A DNA stretch of 64,000 nucleotides from Bacteroidota bacterium (GCA_023446155.1 JAEXIT010000001.1:186001-250000); one strand, 5' to 3'. Positions 32,930 to 43,012 are shown, counted from the first letter of the stretch. Translations and numbers: made by a program. The notes: generated by a model not told the origin, from the letters alone.

Positions 32930-34243
32930 ATGCGACAACAGCTACAGCAACACCTCAACGACAATTTTGCTTTCCTCGAAGGAAAGCAATTGTTACTGGC
33001 CATTAGTGGTGGTATCGATAGTATGGTGTTGTTAGAATTGTTTCGAAATTTACCCTATACGATTGCCGTAGCGCATTGTAATTTTGGTCTTCGTGCTGCT
33101 GAAAGCGATGGCGATGAAGACTTTGTAAAACAATGGTGTGCCAAAAATAACATCCGTTTTTTTACAACCCGTTTTGCGACTCAAGAATATGCCGAAACCG
33201 AAAAATGCTCCATACAACTGGCCGCAAGGGAATTGCGCTACAACTGGTTTTCCGGATTATTGGAAAACGAAGGTTTTGATTATTTGCTAACGGCGCATCA
33301 TCTCGACGATACACTGGAAACCTTTTTGATCAACCTTACCCGCGGAACCGGATTGGAAGGGTTAACCGGAATTCCGGCACAAAATGGTACCGTTATCCGA
33401 CCGTTATTACCGTTTGGACGCGATAAAATCGAAGCCTATGCCACTGCAAACTCTATTGCATGGCGGGAAGACAGTAGCAATGCATCCGATAAATACCTGC
33501 GAAACCGCTTACGCCATCAGGTCGTTCCGATTTTAAAAGAATTAAATCCGAATTTTTTAAACGGTTTTCAGGACACTTTAGAACATCTGCAACAAACGGA
33601 AACGTTGGCGCAAGATGCGGTTCAAGAGTTATATGCAAAAATAGTAACCGAAAAAGGGGAGCAGTTGCATATCGCAATAGAAAAGCTAAAATTGATTCCG
33701 AATTACAAAGCCTATTTGTACCAATGGTTAAAACCCTACGGATTTACGGCTTGGGATGATATCTATAATCTGATTCATACGCAATCGGGGAAACAGGTAT
33801 TCTCGGAAAGCTACCGATTGCTAAAAGACCGTGACTATTTACTGTTGGAAAAGCAACAGACACATAGAATACAATCGGTTGTAGTAACCGAAAATCAGGA
33901 AGTAACATTAGAACAGGGACGGTTAACACTATACTCCGTAACAAATGTTACAGAAGACCGGGGCGGTAAGGTTATCTTTGTTGATAAAGATAAGTTAAAA
34001 TTGCCACTGATCTTACGAAAATGGAAAGAAGGTGATTACTTTTACCCATCCGGAATGACGGGCCGAAAAAAAATTAGCAAATATTTTAAAGATGAGAAGT
34101 TTTCACTGATCGATAAAGAAAATTGCTGGCTGTTGTGTTCCGAAGATGAAATCGTTTGGGTAGTAGGAAAACGTTCCGACCGCCGTTTTATAATTGAACA
34201 AGCAACCAATAACATTATAAAAATAGAATTACAGCTTTTGTAA
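32930..34243 (+). CDS. tilS: tRNA(Ile)-lysidine synthase
   Basis: 437 aa. Converts C34 of tRNA-Ile(CAU) to lysidine so that it reads AUA. N-terminal PP-loop ATPase motif AISGGIDSMVLLE, then AHHLDDTLETFLINL and TRGTGLEGL; the C-terminal TilS domain follows (LKLPLILRKWKEGDYF, KKISKYFKDEKF). Length fits the family. Between pabB and dsbD, the latter starting 18 bases on. Confidence 0.96.
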   Translation: MRQQLQQHLNDNFAFLEGKQLLLAISGGIDSMVLLELFRNLPYTIAVAHCNFGLRAAESDGDEDFVKQWCAKNNIRFFTTRFATQEYAETEKCSIQLAARELRYNWFSGLLENEGFDYLLTAHHLDDTLETFLINLTRGTGLEGLTGIPAQNGTVIRPLLPFGRDKIEAYATANSIAWREDSSNASDKYLRNRLRHQVVPILKELNPNFLNGFQDTLEHLQQTETLAQDAVQELYAKIVTEKGEQLHIAIEKLKLIPNYKAYLYQWLKPYGFTAWDDIYNLIHTQSGKQVFSESYRLLKDRDYLLLEKQQTHRIQSVVVTENQEVTLEQGRLTLYSVTNVTEDRGGKVIFVDKDKLKLPLILRKWKEGDYFYPSGMTGRKKISKYFKDEKFSLIDKENCWLLCSEDEIVWVVGKRSDRRFIIEQATNNIIKIELQLL

Positions 34244-34261
34244 TTCGAAGACCAATATTAC

Positions 34262-36271
34262 ATGAAAAAGTTAAACGCCTTATTACTCCTCCTTTTTGCT
34301 TTTATAAGTACGCAGGCCCAGATGTTGGATCCTGTTAAATGGAAAACTTCCGTAGAAAAAAAATCCGATAACGAAGTAGTTTTAGTATTCGAAGCTGCAA
34401 TCGACAACGAATGGCATATGTATTCCCAGTTTACGCCCGAAGGTGGTGCGTTACCAACGGAATTTACCTATAAAGACCAGAAAGGAAATTTCGAACTGGT
34501 TGGAAAAACAAAAGAAAGTGAATATAAAAAGGTTTTCAACGATGTTTTTGAAGTCGATGAATACTATTTTGCCAATAAAGCACGGTTCACGCAAACGGTT
34601 AAAGTGACCAATCCAAACCTAAAAACGATTAAAGTAGCGATTTCGTATCAGGTGTGTAAAGAAGCATGTATCCAACAGGATAAAGTATTCGATTTTACAC
34701 TTCCGGCGTTAAAAATAGAGGCTTCTGAAGTGATTCCGACAACTACGGGCGATTCGGCATCGGTAGCACCTGCGGCTGACAGTACTACTTTTGTGACGGC
34801 AGGAACAACAGCGTCAACCACACAACCGGTTGGTAAAAAAGAAGAACAAAAAGGATTATTCACCATCTTTATCATTGCGTTTCTCTCCGGGTTTGCCGCT
34901 TTGTTAACACCATGTGTTTTCCCGATGATTCCAATGACGGTGAGTTTCTTTACCAAACAAAGTAAAAACAGAGCGCAGGGAATCCGTAATGCGGTGTTCT
35001 ATGGTGCTTCCATCATTATAATCTATGTACTATTAGGATCCTTTGTAACCGCTGTTTTTGGAGCCGATGCGCTAAATGCATTGTCCACAAACGTATGGTT
35101 TAACATCATTTTCTTTGTACTATTAGTTGTATTCGCATCATCATTCTTAGGGGCATTCGAAATTATGTTACCCAATTCATGGGCGAATAAAGTAGACCGA
35201 CAAGCCGATAGAGGTGGAATCATCGGAATATTGTTTATGGCTTTGGCACTGGCAATTGTTTCCTTCTCTTGTACCGGTCCGATTGTAGGAACCTTATTGG
35301 TAGAAGCGGCTTCTAAAGGTGGTATTGCGCCAATCGTGGGAATGCTAGGATTTTCAACGGCATTGGCGTTACCATTTATGTTATTTGCCATGTTCCCGGG
35401 TTGGTTAAATTCGTTACCAAAATCAGGTGGATGGTTAAACACCGTAAAAGTATTTTTAGGATTTTTAGAATTGGCTTTAGCCTTTAAATTCCTTTCAAAT
35501 GCCGATTTGGTATTACAAACACATTTATTAGAAAGAGAAATATTCCTGGCGATATGGATTGCGATTTTCGGAACCTTAGCATTATACCTATTCGGAAAAA
35601 TCACCTTACCCCACGATAGTCCACTATCGCATATTTCTGTTGGACGATTGGGATTAGGACTTCTGGTACTGTCCTTTACCATTTATATGATTCCGGGATT
35701 ATGGGGTGCGCCGTTAAAATTAATCTCCGGATTCCCGCCACCAATGACGTATAGCGAAAGTCCGTATGGCGTAGGATATACCAAAGGAGGTGGCGCTGCC
35801 GCGACAGAAACGTTGCCGGACGGAGCCAAATTAGGAGCACACGATATCATGGCTTTTACCGATTATCAGAAGGGTATGGCCTATGCTAAATCGGTTAACA
35901 AACCAATATTACTGGATTTTACCGGATTTGCGTGTGTAAACTGTCGTAAAATGGAAGACTTCGTATGGTCAAAACCAGAAATTCTTTCAATCTTGAAAAA
36001 AGATGTGGTGTTGATTTCGTTATATGTAGATGACAAACGAGAGCTACCGAAAACCGAACAGTATGTTTCCAAAGAAACCGGAAAAGAAATTGTGACGATA
36101 GGAAACAAATGGAGCGATTTCCAGATCACGCATTATAAAGCGAATGCGCAACCGTATTATATCATTCTGGACAATCAGGAAAACCGCTTGTCAGAACCGG
36201 TAGGTTATACGCCGGATTCAGATGAATATAAAATGTGGCTGAACACCGCCATCGCAAAATATAAAAAGTAA
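34262..36271 (+). CDS. dsbD: Thiol:disulfide interchange protein DsbD
   Basis: 669 aa. Signal peptide (1-19), periplasmic alpha domain with redox Cys (YQVCKEACIQQ), eight-helix membrane domain with the Cys pair TPCVFPMIPMT and SFSCTGPI, and a C-terminal thioredoxin-like domain with CVNC (FACVNCRKM). It moves electrons from cytoplasmic thioredoxin to periplasmic substrates and cytochrome c maturation. Followed by a strong terminator. Confidence 0.95.
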   Translation: MKKLNALLLLLFAFISTQAQMLDPVKWKTSVEKKSDNEVVLVFEAAIDNEWHMYSQFTPEGGALPTEFTYKDQKGNFELVGKTKESEYKKVFNDVFEVDEYYFANKARFTQTVKVTNPNLKTIKVAISYQVCKEACIQQDKVFDFTLPALKIEASEVIPTTTGDSASVAPAADSTTFVTAGTTASTTQPVGKKEEQKGLFTIFIIAFLSGFAALLTPCVFPMIPMTVSFFTKQSKNRAQGIRNAVFYGASIIIIYVLLGSFVTAVFGADALNALSTNVWFNIIFFVLLVVFASSFLGAFEIMLPNSWANKVDRQADRGGIIGILFMALALAIVSFSCTGPIVGTLLVEAASKGGIAPIVGMLGFSTALALPFMLFAMFPGWLNSLPKSGGWLNTVKVFLGFLELALAFKFLSNADLVLQTHLLEREIFLAIWIAIFGTLALYLFGKITLPHDSPLSHISVGRLGLGLLVLSFTIYMIPGLWGAPLKLISGFPPPMTYSESPYGVGYTKGGGAAATETLPDGAKLGAHDIMAFTDYQKGMAYAKSVNKPILLDFTGFACVNCRKMEDFVWSKPEILSILKKDVVLISLYVDDKRELPKTEQYVSKETGKEIVTIGNKWSDFQITHYKANAQPYYIILDNQENRLSEPVGYTPDSDEYKMWLNTAIAKYKK

Positions 36272-36272
36272 T

Positions 36273-36300
36273 AAAAAAGCCTCCGCATTGCGGAGGCTTC
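36273..36300. terminator. Bidirectional terminator between dsbD and a convergent gene
   Basis: GCCTCCGC/GCGGAGGC, 8 bp with a 3-base loop (36279-36297), flanked by A6 on the left and T-rich sequence on the right, so it works in both directions. Confidence 0.9.
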
Positions 36301-36303
36301 TTA

Positions 36304-36681
36304 TTATTTTAAAATATGCTGACTTAAAATTTTATAAACCGCATTGATGTTATCGTTTTTACCGAACTGCTTTTTAATTGGAGCAGCTTCTCCGGTAATC
36401 CAGATTTTCAAATCGGCATCCAAATCCATCAAACCGGCACTTTCTTTCGAAAATTTCTTGATACTGGAATACGGAATAGATTGGTAATCTACTTTCGAAC
36501 CGGTTAAACCCTGTTTGTCAACCAGGATCAGCCGTTTGTTGGTGAAGACAAACATATCGCGAATCACTTTAAAAGCGATTTCAATGTGTTCTCCGTCAAT
36601 TAAAATAGGCTCAAATTCTTTGGCTATTTTTTCGGTGCTTACTTCAGAAGCATTGCCCATGATGGCGTTAAATAATCCCAT
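36304..36681 (-). CDS. Bacterial PH-domain protein
   Basis: 125 aa from ATG 36681 (MGLFNAIMGNAS). The pattern GEHIEIAFKVIRDMFVFTNKRLILVDKQG followed by VDYQSIPYSSIKKFS is the bacterial pleckstrin-homology-like fold (YvbH/bPH type). Soluble. The frame is open to 36708, but that ATG falls inside the promoter at 36706-36713. Function unknown beyond the fold. Confidence 0.85.
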   Translation of the reverse strand: MGLFNAIMGNASEVSTEKIAKEFEPILIDGEHIEIAFKVIRDMFVFTNKRLILVDKQGLTGSKVDYQSIPYSSIKKFSKESAGLMDLDADLKIWITGEAAPIKKQFGKNDNINAVYKILSQHILK

Positions 36682-36705
36682 AATTATGTTTGAATAATAA
36701 CGGGC

Positions 36706-36713
36706 CAAAAGTA
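36706..36713 (-). promoter_or_regulatory. -7 promoter element of the PH-domain gene
   Basis: Minus-strand TACTTTTG, exact TAnnTTTG match, 25 bases before ATG 36681. Confidence 0.6.
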
Positions 36714-36761
36714 AAAATTTGGTTTGATGTTTTTCCTTTTTTGTAAAAAATCTTTACAGAT

Positions 36762-37535
36762 TTATTTAAAATGATATAAAAGTCCCAAACCACCCTGATC
36801 GCCATTGTAAAACGGACTGATCATTACTTTACTTTCCGTATGGGATTTAAATAGTTTTTTATTGAGATACGGATACAGCCAATACGCCGCTTTGGTGCTT
36901 AAAATACCAATTCCGGCACCGGCTACCACATCGGTAAACCAATGCTTGTCGTTATACATTCGGAAAAAACCGGTTCCGGCGGCGACGGCATAACCCGTTA
37001 TACCGTACCAAATCGACACATCGCGGTATTCCTGCCATAGGAATTCGGCACCGGCAAAAGCTGTAGCCGTATGTCCGGATGGAAACGAATTGTCGTTACT
37101 TCCGTCCGGGCGTTGGATATGGGTTATACTTTTAAGACTAAATACGGTTCCAGCCATGATCATATAGGATGTCGCCAGAATAATGCTTCGATCCTTTAGC
37201 TTGTGTTTTCCTTGAATACCCGTCAGATTTAAGGCATAAACAGCCGCCGCCGGAGCATATTGGGAGAAATCATCTACGGAGATCTTTTTATCGATGTTTT
37301 CGGTAACTTCTTCTTTTAATTCCGAATTCCAGTTTTTGATGGCATCACTTTCAATCCCAATAATACCGTAGGTGATCAACGCAGCCGGGATAATAAGCTG
37401 TTTGTAATTGAATTTCAGATCCGGACTTTTGAATACCGGTAATGAATCGGAAACAATCGAATCCTTGCTGATTTGCCCGTTGGAAACGGAAAAACAGAAA
37501 AGAAACGGAATTAAAAACAATGGAATCGCTTTCAT
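36762..37535 (-). CDS. PAP2-superfamily phosphatase
   Basis: 257 aa. Signal peptide (1-20, ending VSNGQ). Acid-phosphatase motifs are SITHIQRPDGS, the central SFPSGHTATAFA and FRMYNDKHWFTDVVAG, so the catalytic His/Arg/Asp set is complete. Likely dephosphorylates lipid-linked phosphates at the envelope. It follows a TonB-dependent receptor gene by 20 bases and is probably in its operon. Confidence 0.92.
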   Translation of the reverse strand: MKAIPLFLIPFLFCFSVSNGQISKDSIVSDSLPVFKSPDLKFNYKQLIIPAALITYGIIGIESDAIKNWNSELKEEVTENIDKKISVDDFSQYAPAAAVYALNLTGIQGKHKLKDRSIILATSYMIMAGTVFSLKSITHIQRPDGSNDNSFPSGHTATAFAGAEFLWQEYRDVSIWYGITGYAVAAGTGFFRMYNDKHWFTDVVAGAGIGILSTKAAYWLYPYLNKKLFKSHTESKVMISPFYNGDQGGLGLLYHFK

Positions 37536-37555
37536 GGTGTCCTACAGATTTGTGT

Positions 37556-39997
37556 TTAAAATTTATAAGTATAGCCAAGTCGGATTACTTGGGTTTCGTA
37601 GTAATCTTTGCTGATATAGCGGAAACCGTCGCCTTGAATTTCTTTTTCGATGACCAAAGAATTCAACAGATCGGATGCATTTAGGAATAATTCTCCTTTT
37701 CCGTTTTGGATTGATTTTTTGACACCAAGATCCATCGTAAATCGATTGTTGGTTTTTCCCTGTGGAATGATATCGGCCAATTGGTAGGAACCGGTAAGTT
37801 GTAAGTCGAATTTTTTCGGTAGACCAAAAAATACATTCAGTTTTGAATTCCCGGAGAATTGCTGTTGTTTCGGCGCACTAAACGTATGGGTTACCGGATA
37901 TTTATTGATCACAGTAAACGCATTGATCTGATTTTCGTATAGGTTCGCATTCCAGTTAAATTTCATCCAGGAGGTTAGCTTTTGGGAAAGAATCGTTTCG
38001 ATTCCGGTATTATAGCTTTCGTTTACGTTCTGGAAAATCGCATAAATAAGGGTACTTCCCGGGACCGTACTGGAAATCCGCGTGATGGTTCCGTTGGCAA
38101 AGCGATGGTAAACCGCCGAGTACAGGTTTCCGCTGTCCCAGGTGTTTTTATAACCCAGTTCCAGTGAATTGGTAAATTGGGGACGCAATTCGGGATTTCC
38201 GACTTTAATAATTTCGGCATCGTCGTATTTCGGGAAAATACGGATATCAATTTCATTCGGACGATCGACGCGACGGCTGTAAAAGAACGATAATTTGTTG
38301 CGGTCGTTCAGTTTGTAGGCCAATCGCAGATTCGGGAAAGGTTGGGTATATTCATAACCGTCGCTGCTATAAGTATTGTGTCCGGGGTTGATATCGTAGT
38401 TGAGTTTTACATATTCGAGGCGTAATCCAAGCTCAGCTTCGAAATTTTTATTTTCAAAAATATAGTTTCCATATAGGGCCGGAATGGTTTCTTTATAGGT
38501 GGCCCATCCGCCGGCGTTTACATCCAATGGGGAATTCAGACCCGGGAAAAATTGCATATCGGTTGGGATTTCTCGTCTTCTGAATTTAAGTCCGCCTTCA
38601 ATACGACCGTATTTTAGCGGACGAATATAATCCACGGTAAAATCGGCTACGTGCTCGTCGGATAGTAATTTAAAGGCGTCTTTTCCGGTATACGTGGGCA
38701 TAATGTTGTCGAAGTAATACTTTTCATCTTCGCGGTGGAAGGTATAATTAAAACCGACGTTTAACTGGTGACCGGCTTCTTTGAATTTATGTTGATACGT
38801 ACTGCTAAACATGGCGGTTGTTTTTAACTCATCTTCCAAAAACTGCCACAAACGATACCGCTGACTCAAGTCCTGATTGTAAAAAGGTTGATCACCACGG
38901 TCGATAATTTTTTCGCTACTAAACAAACCATACACAGTAAGGTTATTATTCGCATTGATCTCCCAATCGGCGCCGGCTTTTAACGTTAAAAATCCGGTTT
39001 CACGATTTCGCTTGGTTTGCTGACGGATGATGGTTCCATCGTCGTAGGTACGATCGACAAATTCATTTTTATTCAGCGTATGGGTAAAAAGGTAATCGCC
39101 CTGGAAAAACAGATTCACTTTATTTTTTCGGTAATTGAGCGATAGGGAAGGATTCACCTTTGGTGTGGCTTGAAATTGCGGTCGGATGTCCGGAAGGTTT
39201 TCCTTACGTACCCAAAGTGCACCCAATCCGGTGGTTAGTCCGACTTTTCCGTTAAAACCGTCCTGTTTATTTTTTTTATAAATGATATTGATGATACCGC
39301 CGTTTCCATTGGCGTCATAGCGTGCCGAAGGATTGTTGATGATTTCGATATTTTGAATGGCCGATGCTGGAATATTATCCAACCCGGATTGCCCTCCAAA
39401 ACCGGTCATGGCCGTTTGTTTGCCGTCGACAAGAATGGTTATCTTATCGTTCCCCCGTAGCTGGATTTTTCCGTCCTGAACGCTAATTCCGGGTAGGTTT
39501 TGCATGGCCTGTACTACGGAACCGCCCGACTGACTGATGTTCTCGGTTATGGCATAGGTTTTTTTATCCATCTTTTCGGCATTTTTATCGGCGTTAACCG
39601 TAATCGTTACCTCATCCAAAGCGGTACTGCTTTCGGCCAATTCAAGAGGCGGAATTTCAAGGGTTGGTGTCAGATTTCCAACAAACAACGGATACTGTTG
39701 TGTGGTATAGCCAATATAGGAGATCTCCAGAACATAATTGCCGGGACGAACATCGGTCAGGCTATAACGTCCGGTTTCGGAGGTAATCGTACCGGTAACA
39801 AAAACATTGTCTTTTTCGGTTTTAACAATAACGTTTACAAAAGGCACGGGTTTTTTAGCAGGATCAACAACACTACCGGATACGGTAACCGTGGCATTTT
39901 GCGCCCGGGTTATTCCGCCACCGAAAAACAGCAATAGGAAAAAAAATACCAATTTGAGGAAACGGATATTTTGAAAAAAAGGCTTGGAGGTCATCAT
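37556..39997 (-). CDS. TonB-dependent receptor-like outer-membrane protein
   Basis: 813 aa. Signal peptide (1-33), an N-terminal carboxypeptidase-regulatory-like beta domain (TVSGSVVDPAKKPVPFVNVIV), a plug domain (GSVVQAMQNLPGISV, KITILVDGKQT) and a long beta-barrel ending YTYKF, a C-terminal Phe as in outer-membrane proteins. Of the OMP_b-brl_3 kind common in Bacteroidota; no SusD partner is present. Ligand unknown. Confidence 0.92.
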   Translation of the reverse strand: MMTSKPFFQNIRFLKLVFFFLLLFFGGGITRAQNATVTVSGSVVDPAKKPVPFVNVIVKTEKDNVFVTGTITSETGRYSLTDVRPGNYVLEISYIGYTTQQYPLFVGNLTPTLEIPPLELAESSTALDEVTITVNADKNAEKMDKKTYAITENISQSGGSVVQAMQNLPGISVQDGKIQLRGNDKITILVDGKQTAMTGFGGQSGLDNIPASAIQNIEIINNPSARYDANGNGGIINIIYKKNKQDGFNGKVGLTTGLGALWVRKENLPDIRPQFQATPKVNPSLSLNYRKNKVNLFFQGDYLFTHTLNKNEFVDRTYDDGTIIRQQTKRNRETGFLTLKAGADWEINANNNLTVYGLFSSEKIIDRGDQPFYNQDLSQRYRLWQFLEDELKTTAMFSSTYQHKFKEAGHQLNVGFNYTFHREDEKYYFDNIMPTYTGKDAFKLLSDEHVADFTVDYIRPLKYGRIEGGLKFRRREIPTDMQFFPGLNSPLDVNAGGWATYKETIPALYGNYIFENKNFEAELGLRLEYVKLNYDINPGHNTYSSDGYEYTQPFPNLRLAYKLNDRNKLSFFYSRRVDRPNEIDIRIFPKYDDAEIIKVGNPELRPQFTNSLELGYKNTWDSGNLYSAVYHRFANGTITRISSTVPGSTLIYAIFQNVNESYNTGIETILSQKLTSWMKFNWNANLYENQINAFTVINKYPVTHTFSAPKQQQFSGNSKLNVFFGLPKKFDLQLTGSYQLADIIPQGKTNNRFTMDLGVKKSIQNGKGELFLNASDLLNSLVIEKEIQGDGFRYISKDYYETQVIRLGYTYKF

Positions 39998-40064
39998 AAA
40001 AAAAGGTCTTTAAAATAATTTATAGACCAAAGCTCCAAATCAATTTAGAAGATATTCTGAATTT

Positions 40065-41348
40065 TTAAAAACGAACGGTAAAGCGGTGTAAATTTTGATC
40101 AAAATCGTATACAATTTCCCAATGATAGCGGTTGCAGATTTCCTTAACAATAGACAATCCAAGGCCACTACTGGTTGTTTCGGATGACGAAACCGAAAAA
40201 CGACGAAACAATTCTCCGGAACGCAACGGATCAATTCCCGAATTGGAAACCGAAAGCGTATTGTTTTTTATTTCAATGATCAATTTGCCGTTTACATTGT
40301 TATGTCGTATCGCATTCGTTAACAGGTTGTTGATCAAAATTTCTAAAAGCGATCGGTTACCTAAAATTACGGGCGTTTCTAAGGGGTGAAATTCCGGTTG
40401 AATACCTTTATCAGCTGTATAATCGGATAACATTTCAAGACTTTCCGATACGATAGCCGCAAGCTCATTTACTTCGGTATTTTCAAACTGATGGTTTTCG
40501 ATTTTGGCGAGTAACAACAGGTTTTTATTGATTCGCGTTACTCTGGAAAGCGGAATGTTAAAAGCGTTTAGGATTTCGAGTTGCTCGCCGGTGATGCTTT
40601 TTTGTTGTAACAGTAAATCGGCTTTCGATTTTAATACGGCCAATGGCGTTTGCAATTCGTGCGATGCATTTTCGATAAATCGTTTTTGCATTTGATATAC
40701 CGTAATATTTTTATTGATCAGTTTGGTTAAGGTCTGATTTAGGGTTTCAAATTCTTCAATATCTGATTTTTCAAAAGTGATATCGTTATGCGTGGCAAGG
40801 TCGAATGTTTTGAGTTTTTCAAGCGTGTTTTGAAACGGTTGCCAAATCCGACGGGCGATTCGTTTGTTCAAAATGATAAAACCGATCACGAGCAAACTAA
40901 AAAAAGCAACCGTTACAAGTGCGATGGCTATCAGGGTTTCGTCGGTTTCTTCGACATTGGTTTCTACAGTCAGCAGATAGTGTTTGTCGGCAATGGTAAT
41001 CGGCGCGGCCAAACCTCGAAAACGATCCAATTCTATTTTGTCTCCGTGTTGGTTTTCGCGGATTACGGTATAAATGCTGTCTTTTTGCAAAGGAATGGTA
41101 ACCGGAACCATATTCGTTCCCGGTTGCATGATATTCCAGAATTTAATGATGGTATCCAGTTTTTGTTCCGGCATCCGAATAGAAGTCATCCGGCTTTCGA
41201 TTCGCTCTTTTATAATCTGGTTGTGTTCGTCGAGTTCTTTATTCCAGATAAAATCCACAACATAAAAATAAACGGGAATGCTTGCCGCAAGAATCAGCAG
41301 CGCATAAATGGTAAAGGCCTTAAAAGGTTTGTGTAATAATTTATTCAT
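40065..41348 (-). CDS. OmpR-type sensor histidine kinase
   Basis: 427 aa from ATG 41348, which overlaps the regulator stop as ATGA. Two membrane helices (about 11-30 and 143-165) flank a periplasmic sensor loop; HisKA has His in NASHELQTPLAV and the HATPase has LINNLLTNAIRHN, SVSNSGID and SSGLGLSIV. Cognate to the overlapping response regulator. Stimulus unknown. Confidence 0.92.
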   Translation of the reverse strand: MNKLLHKPFKAFTIYALLILAASIPVYFYVVDFIWNKELDEHNQIIKERIESRMTSIRMPEQKLDTIIKFWNIMQPGTNMVPVTIPLQKDSIYTVIRENQHGDKIELDRFRGLAAPITIADKHYLLTVETNVEETDETLIAIALVTVAFFSLLVIGFIILNKRIARRIWQPFQNTLEKLKTFDLATHNDITFEKSDIEEFETLNQTLTKLINKNITVYQMQKRFIENASHELQTPLAVLKSKADLLLQQKSITGEQLEILNAFNIPLSRVTRINKNLLLLAKIENHQFENTEVNELAAIVSESLEMLSDYTADKGIQPEFHPLETPVILGNRSLLEILINNLLTNAIRHNNVNGKLIIEIKNNTLSVSNSGIDPLRSGELFRRFSVSSSETTSSGLGLSIVKEICNRYHWEIVYDFDQNLHRFTVRF

Positions 41349-42019
41349 ATTTCCCATTTATAACCGGTTCCGTAAATGGTTTTCAGGTAATTGTTATAAC
41401 CCGATTCGGTCAGTTTTCGTTTTAGATTTTTAACATGTGCATAGACAAAATCGTGGTTGTCGAACATATCGGCAATATCGCCCGAAAGGTGTTCGGCCAG
41501 GGCGCTTTTGGAAATGACTTTGTTTTTATTTCCGATAAAAAATAATAGTAGATCAAATTCTTTTTTGGTGAGCACAACCGGTTTGTCGTTAACCGTAATG
41601 GTTTTGGCTTGGAGGTCGATGCGCAATTCTTCCAATACAATCACATCGGAATTGTCAAATTGTTTCCTGCGGATTACCGAATGAATTCTGGCGGCAAGTT
41701 CCGAATGGTGGAACGGTTTGGCGAGATAATCATCGGCGCCGAGTTGAAGGCCTTTGATTTTATCTTCCAAAGCATTTTTAGCCGAAAGTATGATCACACC
41801 ATCGGTTTTACGTTGTTCTTTTAGCGCATCGAGAATTTTAAGACCGTCGCCACCGGGAAGCATCAGATCCAACAGTATACAATCGTAATTGTACAAACTG
41901 ATTTTTTCCAATGCCTGAAAATAGGTGGAAGCGATTTCACACAGATAATTCTCCCCCGACATATACTGGGCGATGTCCAAAGCCAGTTCTTTCTCGTCTT
42001 CTACAATCAGAATTTTCAT
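41345..42019 (-). CDS. OmpR/PhoB-family response regulator
   Basis: 224 aa from ATG 42019 (MKILIVEDEKELA). Receiver with Asp in CILLDLMLPGGDG and Lys in YLAKPFHH; winged-helix domain from about 125 (VVLTKKEFDLLLFFIGN, HVKNLKRKL) ending TIYGTGYKWEI. Direct repeats in its own leader (42040-42059) suggest autoregulation. Confidence 0.94.
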   Translation of the reverse strand: MKILIVEDEKELALDIAQYMSGENYLCEIASTYFQALEKISLYNYDCILLDLMLPGGDGLKILDALKEQRKTDGVIILSAKNALEDKIKGLQLGADDYLAKPFHHSELAARIHSVIRRKQFDNSDVIVLEELRIDLQAKTITVNDKPVVLTKKEFDLLLFFIGNKNKVISKSALAEHLSGDIADMFDNHDFVYAHVKNLKRKLTESGYNNYLKTIYGTGYKWEI

Positions 42020-42039
42020 AAAGCTAAGATACGATTCCA

Positions 42040-42059
42040 ATTTGGAAGAAATTTGGAAG
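42040..42059 (-). promoter_or_regulatory. Direct repeats upstream of the response regulator
   Basis: ATTTGGAAG occurs twice with an 11-base period, one helical turn, as in OmpR-family binding sites. They lie 20 bases before the regulator ATG and downstream of the candidate -7 element TACCTTTA (minus strand, 42082-42089), so binding would more likely repress. Confidence 0.45.
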
Positions 42060-42115
42060 TTTATTTTAAAAATGTAAAAAATAAAGGTAAGTGATAAACA
42101 ATCAGTTATTTATAG

Positions 42116-42123
42116 TATGTTTG
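42116..42123 (+). promoter_or_regulatory. -7 promoter element of the DUF6624-like gene
   Basis: TATGTTTG, an exact TAnnTTTG match, 24 bases before the ATG at 42148. Confidence 0.6.
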
Positions 42124-42147
42124 TAGGAGATGTTTTAAAAAATAAAA

Positions 42148-42804
42148 ATGAAAAACTGGATTTTATTTTTAGGATTAGTAGGAGGGATGTCAGTTGGCCA
42201 GGCTCAGAATCAATCGATGAAAGCGTTGGCTCAGGAGCTTCGTACCATAGGGGAAAACGATCAGAAAGATCGGGCACAAATCGAATATATTCAGAATAAA
42301 TACGGTGGCCAGTCACCCGAAATGAATGCCTTATGGAAGACGATTGGAACGAGTGATTCGATCAATATTATAAAAGTCAGTGCTATTTTGGATCGTTATG
42401 GTTGGTTAGGACCGGAAGAAGTAGGAGAGGAAGAGAATAGAACCTTGTTTTTGGTTGTCCAACACGCCGATTTGTCGGTTCAGGAAAAATACCTGCCGAT
42501 GATGCGAAAAGCCGTCATCGATAAGAAAGCGAAAAGTAGTAGTTTGGCTTTATTGGAAGACCGCGTGGCTTTGCGCCAGGGAAAAAAGCAAATCTACGGT
42601 TCCCAGATTGCGTGGGATATGAAAAACAACCGTAATTATATTTTACCACTCGAAGATCCGGACAATGTAGACAAACGCCGCGCCAAAGTCGGTCTGCCGC
42701 CATTATCGGACTATATCGCCTATTGGAATATGACATGGGATCCGGAACAGTATAAAAAAGACTTACCGGAAATTGAAAAAATGCAGTTGATGAAAAAGAA
42801 ATGA
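42148..42804 (+). CDS. Exported DUF6624-like protein
   Basis: 218 aa with signal peptide (1-19, ending GQAQ). The central pattern RAQIEYIQNKYGGQSPEMNALW, YGWLGPEEVG, LFLVVQHADLSVQEKYLPMM and ALLEDRVALRQGKKQIYGSQ is typical of DUF6624, a Bacteroidota-enriched family of unknown function. Divergent from the two-component genes. Confidence 0.82.
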   Translation: MKNWILFLGLVGGMSVGQAQNQSMKALAQELRTIGENDQKDRAQIEYIQNKYGGQSPEMNALWKTIGTSDSINIIKVSAILDRYGWLGPEEVGEEENRTLFLVVQHADLSVQEKYLPMMRKAVIDKKAKSSSLALLEDRVALRQGKKQIYGSQIAWDMKNNRNYILPLEDPDNVDKRRAKVGLPPLSDYIAYWNMTWDPEQYKKDLPEIEKMQLMKKK

Positions 42805-42934
42805 TTGTTTGAGTTGTAGATAGCTAATTTTTTGTTGATAATCTATCTTAAGATATTAACAACACAGCTAGAAGGATTATTTAAAATCGTAAATTTCATT
42901 TAGAAAAGAGTATATAATAATTATTCCAAAAAAC

Positions 42935-42994
42935 TAAGACAATAATATCATTCAATTAAAGAATTTATTAGTTAATAATTATATTATTGTCTTA
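42935..42994 (-). terminator. Terminator of the small-protein operon
   Basis: A 14-bp AT-rich perfect stem (TAAGACAATAATAT with ATATTATTGTCTTA) around a 32-base loop, followed on the minus strand by GTTTTTTGG. It ends the three-gene minus-strand cassette 18 bases after the 50-aa gene. Confidence 0.65.
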
Positions 42995-43012
42995 ATTTTA
43001 ATAAATAGAAAG

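Noticed and set aside
35023..35682. Long antisense open frame (219 aa) opposite dsbD
   Set aside because: It mirrors the membrane domain of dsbD in another frame, rich in Asn/Pro/Lys, with no promoter or family.
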